Part shown: piece after piece, positions 57,479 through 64,000 of the stretch
Layout: each line of letters opens with the position of its first letter
Numbering within the stretch: the stretch's first letter is position 1
Origin: Calamus simplicifolius
Taxonomy: Eukaryota > Streptophyta > Magnoliopsida > Arecales > Arecaceae
Length of the DNA: 64,000 nt
Direction: 5' to 3'
NCBI GenBank assembly: GCA_900491605.1
Contig: UESW01003833.1
Location: 2,141,504 to 2,205,503, forward strand
Translations under genes and position numbers: made by a program
The notes under the pieces: model-generated
What the model was told of the DNA's origin: nothing
The model's database searches: none
The model's input: the letters and a program-made list of their open reading frames with translations, nothing else

Positions 57479-60443
57479 ATGGCGATGAGCCCAGACGACG
57501 TAGCCTCCGTGATCGCTACTGAGGACTTGGGGAGGATTCATCAACGGTATGGCTTGCCCTTGGATATCGTCCTTCGGGTGCCGGAACCCGAAGACAGGGT
57601 TACTCGAGATTTGGAGTCCGGGGTTTTCATCTACGAAGACAGCCTGAAGGCGGGTCTTTGTTTCCCTCTCCATCCCCTGGTTAAGGAGATCATGACCCAT
57701 TACAACATCAGCCCGTCGATGGTGGCTCCAAATAGTTGGCGGAACATCGTCGGATTCATTTCGATGTGTCATCAGATTCAAATCGTTGCGACTCTCCCCC
57801 TTTTCCGCACCTGTTATCACTTGACTTCCGGGAGGAAATCGGAATGGACCTCCATCGGGCCCCGGAGATCTTTTAACGTCATCGCGGACAAGCCCTCTTC
57901 CATTAAGGGGTGGAAGAGCCGGTTCGTGATTGCGGAGGGGAACATCGGTTCTGATTTCCCTCGGCGATGGGGGGAAGTTGCGAGGGATGCGGAGACGCAC
58001 CCAGCCTTATCGGCGCAGGAGGAGAGGGACCTGGATGTCCTTCGCAATGGACAGGTCTTTTCGGCTAACGACCTGTTATCGGAGGGGGCCCTCTTCGCAG
58101 CCGGGCTCAGCCCCTTGGACCCGCAAGGTGAGTCTCTTTCGCACCGTGTATCTTTTTCGATTAGCGTGCTTGATTCTGAGCATGTGTGCTTTGATGTGGC
58201 AGCCGCAAGGTCGGCATTGTCGAGCCTCTCCAAGAGGAAGAGAGGGAAGCGCCCAGGGGAAGGTAGCGGCGCGGACAGCGGCCGGCCCGTAAAAAGGGCT
58301 CATGCTTCCGCGAGGAGTCCGCCGGATGCCGGGGCAGTTATGGCAGAAGCGCCGGGGGCGACGGAGCCCCCGGGGAGGGAGGTCATGGCCCCCGAGCCTC
58401 TCGTGTTCGAGATATCGGACAGCTCAGACGAGGCTCCGCTGGCTCGTACGATCGCGTCCCCCTTGAAAGAGGAAACTGCGACGGGTCCAGTAGAGGCGGC
58501 CGTAGCAGAGGGGCCCATTGTTCCCGCGGGATTACCACTGGCTCCAGCGGAAGAGGGGGAGGAGATAGTCGCAGCGGAGGAAGTTCAGGGGGAGCCCCCG
58601 CTTGGTCTATCCGCTGGGGAGTCTGGTAGCAGTGAGGTCGGGGCACCCTTGATGGGTCAAGAGGCGGGTCGGATCGAGGCCTCAGGAGAGCTCGCGGAGG
58701 AGATGCAAGTGGTGGCGACCGGGAAGGATGCATCAGTGGAGGGAGCACAACAAAGTGGGGTCCCACGATCGGGGCTCCCTCGAAGAAGATTTTGGGGAGG
58801 CTGGCGCTTGGGCTGGCCGAGCTATCTGAAGAGGCCCAAGCCAGGGCCTTGATGGAGGAGGCTGAGAGGTTGAAAGCTTCTCAGCTGGGGGTTTTCCAGG
58901 CCGGTCCCTCGGGCGGGGCCGGTCAACCCAGCAGCTCGGAGGCCAGCATTGATGAGGCGTTTTCCGCCATGATAAGGTCGGTCTTGCATCCGGGTGCGGA
59001 TCCGTCGACGGACAAGTTCGCCGACCTGGGATTGGCCGATGCTGCATTCGGGCAGCAAGGTGTAGCTGAGAGTATCCACCTCCTTCCTGCCATTGATAAT
59101 ACGACTTTGATGAGGATGACCCGGGACTACGCTTCGCGGGTGAGTCACTTTTCCTATGTGGCAGATGTTTCCCGATGGACCCTGTCGTGGGCGCTTATTC
59201 GGTTTTTGTCTTTGCAGAGCGTTTTGCTTTCCCGGGCGATTTGCTGGCGCCTGAGTTTGGCGACGGGGGCCAGTGTCCAGGCCCGGAGGGAGAATGTCGA
59301 GCTCCAGTCGCGGCTGAAGGTGTCTGAGCAATTTGAAGAGCTCATGGACTCGATGGACAGGAACTCGAAGGCGGCAAGGGCGGCACACCAAGCTGCCATG
59401 GACGAGGTGTCCAAGCTGAAGCGCAGGGTGGAGGAGTTACAGGGACTCCTGGCGAAGAGCGACGATGCATGCCGGGAGCTGGCCAGGATCGAATCAAAAC
59501 ACTCCGCGGAGGTGGCGGCGACGCGGCGGGAACACGGCGAGAGTTTGAGCCGGTTGAGGAGAGAGGCCGATGATGAAAGAAAGCGCCTAACAAGAATGCT
59601 CGATGAAATGGAGGAGGAACTGAAACGGCGTAATGGTGAAATCGCCGATTTGAAGGAGAGCGCCAGGTGGCATCAAGGGATGATGACTCGAGTGAGTAAC
59701 GAGTTGTCGCAAGCTCGCAGAGAGATTGAGGCCAGACAATCGAAGATTAGCACCCTGCAAGAGAGGGTCGAGCTGGTCGGCGCTGACAGGACAAGAGCCC
59801 GGAGTGAGGCTGAGGAGCTGGCCAAAAGGCTGGCTAGGCGAGAGGGGGAGGTATGCTCCCATTTCATCCTCTTTATTTTTCCATTGGCTCCTTGTGATGC
59901 CGATTGATTTTAGCTTTTTCCAGATGGCGAAGATGGGATCGGAGATTCGGGCTCTCCAAGGTGCGCTCGCGTCCGCTCGCAGCAGGAGCTCGGAACTCGA
60001 GACACGGTCCGCCGAGCTTGAGGAACAAAATGCCATTTCGAAGGCTCAAGCGATCGAGGCTGAGAAACGGGCCGCTGGGGCCGACACGCAGCTCGCCATA
60101 CTTAAGGGGCGGCAAGACGCTATGAGCGTGGGCGTTCCGTCACGGGATGGAAGAGTGCAAGCAGCGGATTCTTAGTGAGCGCCCGGAGTGGGACCTTTCT
60201 TTTCTGAGTGTTGAAGATTCAGAAGGGGACGAAGATGAGGAAGAAGAGGACGAAGACGAACGTGTCGATGTTTCTGACGGCGAACCTGGCACCGCCCCTA
60301 GTCCCAGCGAAGCTGCAATTTCTGAGGGACGGTCGCAAACAGCCGCCGAGGGGGCGAGATCATTGGAGAAAGGTGAGTCTGGTCATGCCTCCGCAGGCGC
60401 AACTGAGGGTTCCTCAAAAGCTGATGCGGCTCCTGGTTTGTAG
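57479..60443 (+). CDS. antisense gene of the second element (gypsy-type transposon domain plus coiled coil)
   Basis: Starts MAMSPDDVASVIATED. The N-terminal domain (about residues 15-170) has the family pattern: IYEDSLKAGLCFPLHPLVKE, PNSWRNIVGFISMCHQIQ, SIKGWKSRFVIAEGN. A basic patch (KRKRGKR) and a long acidic linker follow, then coiled coil from about 59280 (RRENVELQSRL, LKRRVEELQGLL, DEMEEELKRRNGEI). The C-terminal motif GMEECKQRILSE is followed by a Glu/Asp-rich tail and TAG at 60441. GT-AG introns are likely at 59140-59217 and 59851-59923, and possible at 58128-58202 (in frame, no stop). The frame shifts near 58785 and 60130. AATAAA at 60480. Homologous to the 50239-52631 gene; molecular role unknown. 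Confidence 0.78.
59851..59923 (+). other. intron in antisense gene, second element
   Basis: Donor gtatgc and acceptor ttccag within the coiled-coil part. The unspliced frame ends in this segment, so splicing is needed. Confidence 0.65.
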
Positions 60444-60479
60444 GAGTTGTTATTGTACTTTGTTTATTTGTCGTCCTTC

Positions 60480-60485
60480 AATAAA
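60480..60485 (+). terminator. polyadenylation signal of antisense gene
   Basis: AATAAA, 37 bp after the stop codon. Confidence 0.7.
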
Positions 60486-60595
60486 AGAGCTTACTGTTTA
60501 GACTTAAGTGTTGTCTTGGTTTGATCTCATCGTCGCTCAGTTTCGCCTTGAGCGGTCTGTGGCTCGTTAGCGATCTTGGGTTATCTTTATCCCGA

Positions 60596-60915
60596 GACTA
60601 GGCAAACGCGTTGGCTCGGACCGATAGGCGAGACAGGTCGGCCATGGCCGACAGGCAAAACAGATCGGCCAGAGCCGAGGGGCAGAGTAGGCCGGTTGGG
60701 ACCGACGAACATAAGTAGGTCGGCGTGGGCCGACAGATAAAGCGGGTCGGCTAGGGGCCGACGGATATAAGCAGGTCGTCGTGGGCTGACGGACAAAGTA
60801 GGTCGGCTAGGGCCGATGGACAAAGTAGGTCGGCTAGGGCCGATGGGTATAAGTAGGTCGGCTAGGGCCGACGGATATAAGTAGGTCGGCTGGGGCCGAC
60901 GGGCGAAAACAGGTC
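60596..60915. repeat. tandem array of hairpin units
   Basis: About 11 imperfect copies of a 27-28-bp unit such as gtcggctagggccgac plus ggatataagtag. Each unit contains GTCGGC and GCCGAC arms around tagg or tggg, so each can fold on itself. Confidence 0.88.
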
Positions 60916-61337
60916 GGCGTGATTTCTGCCATCCTGCCAGTGTCCTGCTGTCCTGCAGGCGATTCGGTTTTTTCTTTACTAGAAACGGTGATACGGCTCA
61001 GTGGGGGGCATAAAGTTGCATCAGAGCTTTCCGGAAGGTGCTCTTTTCCCACGCAGGTCGCCTCGTTGTGACGCGCACGCAACCGTCCACTATTGGACAG
61101 TACTTTTCGAAGGACGATTTTCTGAGCCCGCCGGTTTTCGAAGTGTCAGCGGACGATTTCCTACATTTAATGACTGTGATTCGAGATCAGGAGGGGATCT
61201 TCGTACACGTCCTGGTTCGGGCGGTGGTTTTGGCGCGCAGTGGGGCGCCAATCTTGGGAGACCACGTGGAAGTACTACTTGGAAACTTGAATCTTGGGAC
61301 GCGCAGCCTGGGTGGCTTTTTCTGGTCCATTTCCGCC

Positions 61338-61345
61338 TATAAAAA
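61338..61345 (+). promoter_or_regulatory. TATA box of a second plus-strand unit
   Basis: TATAAAAA within gcctataaaaagggaaaagg. An AATAAA follows at 62070-62075. Confidence 0.5.
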
Positions 61346-61375
61346 GGGAAAAGGGGGTCTCATCTGGTTATCTCC

Positions 61376-62075
61376 AAAGTTTCTTTTCTCGCCAGAGCTA
61401 TTACTATGCTCGTTTCTCTTTTGTTACGAGTGGGAGGATCGACTTTTCTTTTCATGGGCTCCTTGCCGCCGGATAGCTGGGGCGACCAGGGAGCAGCTGG
61501 AGGATGGCTCGCCCTTAGGGGATGAGTCCCGGAGATCACATGGAGAGCGCACATGGGGGGCGCAGGGATCACACGGGGAGCGCACATATTACTCTTCCCG
61601 TGTGACCTTTGCGGCCGGTTACGGGGGGCTTATGGTAGGAAGTGCATCGACACCCCCGTAGCACGCACAGATTCTCCCTTTTTCGCTGGCTTAGGTTCTG
61701 TCCCTTCTCTGAGGGGAATCCTTGCCACGGGAGGGAGAAGATGGGAGCGACCGGGGTCGGATGGTCCCCGGTTCCCTTGGCTGGGCGGCGACTCGCGATC
61801 CAGCACCCCCTCCTAGGGGGGGCAGGCCGGATCGTCCGGATCCTCAGAATCAGCATCCGCGGGCCATGCCTCCTTTTGGATCTTTTAATTCATCCTGCCC
61901 AGGCGGACTGATTTCCTGGTTTGCCTGATTTGCCGATCCGACCGTCAGAACACCGCAGTCGCCCGGGTCTGCTTTGTAGCAGTTGCTCGGGTTTTGCATT
62001 TGTCTTTATTTCATGCATTTCAATGCTCTTGTAACGCCTGTGAGGCATTTGTAACTGATTTTGATCGGCAATAAA
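61376..62075 (+). other. possible small transcription unit, product unknown
   Basis: Lies between a TATA box (61338) and AATAAA (62070). Only short frames are open, for example 39 residues from 61407 (MLVSLLLRVGG start) and a Pro/Arg-rich frame at 61722-61925. No family recognised. It may be non-coding or decayed. Confidence 0.35.
62070..62075 (+). terminator. polyadenylation signal
   Basis: AATAAA in cggcaataaagagag, followed by a T/G-rich stretch. Confidence 0.5.
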
Positions 62076-62394
62076 GAGAGTTATTTTCTGTTCCTCAATC
62101 CTTGTCTTTTTCTGTGTCAAGTTTGCTATTATTGTTCGTGGGGTGCCAGAAGCGTTTCGCTCGCCCTTAGACGAAGGCCTTATGGCGCCCGAATCAGTCG
62201 AGGTTCGTATTCGGCGATTCGTAGACCGTTTGGCAAAATACGCTCCTTGCTTGGGTCAGGAGTCTGGCACTTTTGTGCTCCACTCTCATTGGAGCTGGGT
62301 CTACCGCAGGTCGATCCTGGCCGAAGCTTAGGGAACCCGCACCCCTTCTTGTCATAGTGCAAGGGGCCAGCTACTTGGGATAGTCAAGTTTCGA

Positions 62395-63003
62395 GTTCCG
62401 GGGAACGTCTTACTTGGTCCTGCCAAGGTTCGGAGAATCCTGTAGCTCGCTCTGCCGAGGTTCGGAGAACTTTATAGCTCGGCCCTGCCGAGGTTTGGAG
62501 AACTGGTAGCTCGGCCCTGCCGAGGTTTGAAGAATTTTATAGCTCGGCCCTGCCGAGGTTCGGAGAACTGGTAGCTCGGCCCTGCCGAGGTTCGAAGAAT
62601 TTTATAGCTCGGCCCTGCCGAGGTTCGGAGAACTGGTAGCTCGGCCCTGCCGAGGTTCGGAGAATTTTATAGCTCGGCCCTGCCGAGGTTCGGAGAACTG
62701 GTAACTCGGCCCTGCCGAGGTTTGGAGAACTGGTAGCTCGGCCCTGCCGAGGTTTAGAGAATTTTATAGCTCGGCCCTGCCGAGGTTCGGAGAATTTTAT
62801 AGCTCGGCCCTGCCGAGGTTCAGAGAACTGGTAACTCGGCCCTGCCGAGGTTTGGAGAACTGGTAGCTCGGCCCTGCCGAGGTTTGGAGCACTGGTAGCT
62901 CGGCCCTGCCGAGGTTTGGAGAACTGGTAGCTCGGCCCTGCCGAGGTTCGGAGAACTTTGTAGCTCGGCCCTGCCGAGGTTCGGAGAATTTTATAGCTCG
63001 GAG
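62395..63003. repeat. 32/33-bp tandem array with a palindromic core
   Basis: About 19 copies of agctcggccctgccgaggtt followed by cggagaa and either ctggt or ttttat. CTCGGC and GCCGAG form a perfect 6-bp stem in each copy. The ctggt and ttttat forms alternate in places, as if dimers had been amplified. Confidence 0.93.
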
Positions 63004-63395
63004 GGAGCGGTTCAGCTGCCATGTTAGGCCCACGCGGCGCTCGATAAAGGGGGTGCCCGAGCGGGACGGGCGGCGCGTTGCCATGCATTTATTGGCGGTG
63101 CTACTCTTTCCGAGGGGGCGAACTATCGGTCGAGCGGCGGACTTCCACGTTTTCCGAGAAGAAAAGGGGGTGGTATTAAGCGGCTCAGGGAAGCGCCGAG
63201 TGTATTTAATGCAGGGGGCGACAGATTGGAAAGTGTTCGCCTGGGGAACCCCCGAACAGTCTGTTCGCGCTCATCGATCTCACTCGGGATATGGCGCGAC
63301 TCTTCGGATTCCTCATGCATTAGAATGTTGACACGCGGCAAACTCTCATGGGTCGGCGTTCGCGGCGTGGCCGATCAGGACACCTTCCTGGCGGG

Positions 63396-63403
63396 TATAA
63401 ATA
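63396..63403 (+). promoter_or_regulatory. TATA box of a third plus-strand unit
   Basis: TATAAATA, 53 bp before the ATG of the small gene. Confidence 0.6.
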
Positions 63404-63448
63404 TGACCCGGGGGCATAGACTTTGGCTATCCCTTGGCTTTGAAAAAG

Positions 63449-63748
63449 ATGGCCTCCCCAGCGCGATCGAGCGAGTCGCGTTCTTCACTTGCCAGCCCGC
63501 TGCGCCCGGAGGAGAGATCCATCTCCGTCACGGTCAATGGGGAGAGCCTGGCGTCGGCCTTCGCGACTAATGAGCAGCTTGCGAGGGTCGCTGAACAATT
63601 TTTGGACGTATCTGTTAGGGAGGCGGAAGCCTCACGCCGGATAATGGATCGGCAGAGGGAGGAGATAGCGTCCCTGCGCCAGCAAGTGGCTGACCTGTCG
63701 GAGCGCCTGGAGGAACTGTTAGCCTCCGGGAGTGGCTCCGAATCCTGA
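63449..63748 (+). CDS. small coiled-coil protein in the second element
   Basis: A 99-residue frame, MASPARSSESRSSLASPL and on to a Ser-rich end (ASGSGSES). Residues about 45-90 (LARVAEQFLDVSVREAEASR, QREEIASLRQQVADLSERLE) have heptads typical of coiled coil. I recognise no family. Start chosen at the first true ATG after the TATA box. It lies in the second LTR element on the same strand as its antisense gene, which also has coiled coil, so the products might interact; that is inference. Confidence 0.55.
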   Translation: MASPARSSESRSSLASPLRPEERSISVTVNGESLASAFATNEQLARVAEQFLDVSVREAEASRRIMDRQREEIASLRQQVADLSERLEELLASGSGSES

Positions 63749-64000
63749 TTCGGGGACTCCCCTCTTGCTTTTGCTTTTTATCGTCTCTTTGTAGTTCTCT
63801 TTTCATGAATGAAAGATGGGTCTTGTTTATATATGAAGCCCCTTCCTTTGAGTTTTTATGGCCTAGGCCCGAGTGACGGATCAGGGGGCCGTCGTGACCC
63901 CGTCGTTTTGGTGTGCTAGCGTAGGCTTTTTTGAACGATGGGCTATGGGGGCGTTATCCGAAAGATTTCCAATGGCAGAGAGGGAAATCGCCTAACTCTG
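63749..64000. other. window end inside the second element
   Basis: AATGAA at about 63806 could serve as a poly(A) signal for the small gene. Otherwise nothing recognised. Confidence 0.35.

Larger units (their letters stand above)
55854..64000 (-). mobile_element. second Tat-like LTR retrotransposon, 3' part (runs out of window)
   Basis: A minus-strand element whose 3' LTR is 55854-57066. Its polypurine tract lies just right of that LTR. The region to the window end holds an antisense gene of the same family as in the first element, more small antisense units and tandem arrays. gag-pol and the 5' LTR would lie beyond 64000, so its class is inferred from the LTR form, the tract and the shared antisense gene. 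Confidence 0.78.

Noticed and set aside
62395..63003. CRISPR-like look of regularly spaced palindromic repeats
   Set aside because: There are no unique spacers: the whole 32/33-bp unit is repeated. The setting is a plant retroelement, so it is a minisatellite.
62537..63088. 183-residue repetitive open frame through the 32/33-bp array
   Set aside because: An open frame created by the repeat unit itself. It has no start context or non-repetitive sequence.
1..64000. tRNA, rRNA or snoRNA genes
   Set aside because: I saw no cloverleaf with A/B boxes or conserved rRNA blocks. A covariance-model scan would be needed to exclude small ones.

Overview
This is nuclear DNA of a flowering plant, most likely a monocot. 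The signs are a GC-rich first exon with alanine, serine and proline runs, AT-rich introns, and plant-type transposons (Ty3/gypsy Tat-lineage LTR elements, RTE LINEs, Tourist-like and hAT-like MITEs). The long, repeat-filled introns would suit a palm-like genome, but the species cannot be fixed from sequence alone.

One host gene dominates. VPS54, the GARP tethering subunit for retrograde traffic to the trans-Golgi network, lies on the minus strand. Its 18 coding exons run from the start codon at 55417 to the stop at 7945, about 47.5 kb, and every splice junction follows GT-AG. Exon 1 carries the N-terminal third. Exons 11-14 carry the conserved Vps54-type C-terminal core. Two single-base lesions (about 36673 in exon 3 and 26307-26309 in exon 6) break the frame. 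Because many similar one-base contractions occur in the neighbouring retrotransposon, they may be sequence errors rather than proof of a pseudogene.

Region by region: 1-7.9 kb is the 3' flank, with small inverted-repeat elements, microsatellites and a 5'-truncated RTE LINE (6282-7418). From 7.9 to 37.2 kb are exons 18 to 2, with introns holding two hAT-like elements, an old RTE copy, several short RTE tails with target duplications, and unassigned AT-rich sequence. From 37.2 to 54.4 kb is intron 1. It holds a Tourist-like MITE with an hAT-like element inside it (40566-41811) and a complete 11.1-kb Tat-lineage element (42801-53928, plus strand, target duplication TAAAG). Exon 1 and a duplicated leader/promoter segment occupy 54.4-55.85 kb. 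From 55854 to the window end is the 3' part of a second, minus-strand Tat-like element: its 3' LTR, then an antisense gene and further small antisense units.

Both LTR elements carry a spliced gene antisense to gag-pol, between pol and the 3' LTR. The two genes share a layout (N-terminal putative gypsy-type transposon domain, charged linker, coiled coil, a C-terminal G-x-x-x-C-K-x-x-I motif and an acidic tail) and at least one matching intron position. In the second element this gene is followed by at least one more TATA-driven small coding unit, with hairpin-forming tandem arrays between units. This antisense module is the most unusual system in the window. The second element's LTR ends 437 bp upstream of the VPS54 start codon on the same strand, so it could influence VPS54 transcription.
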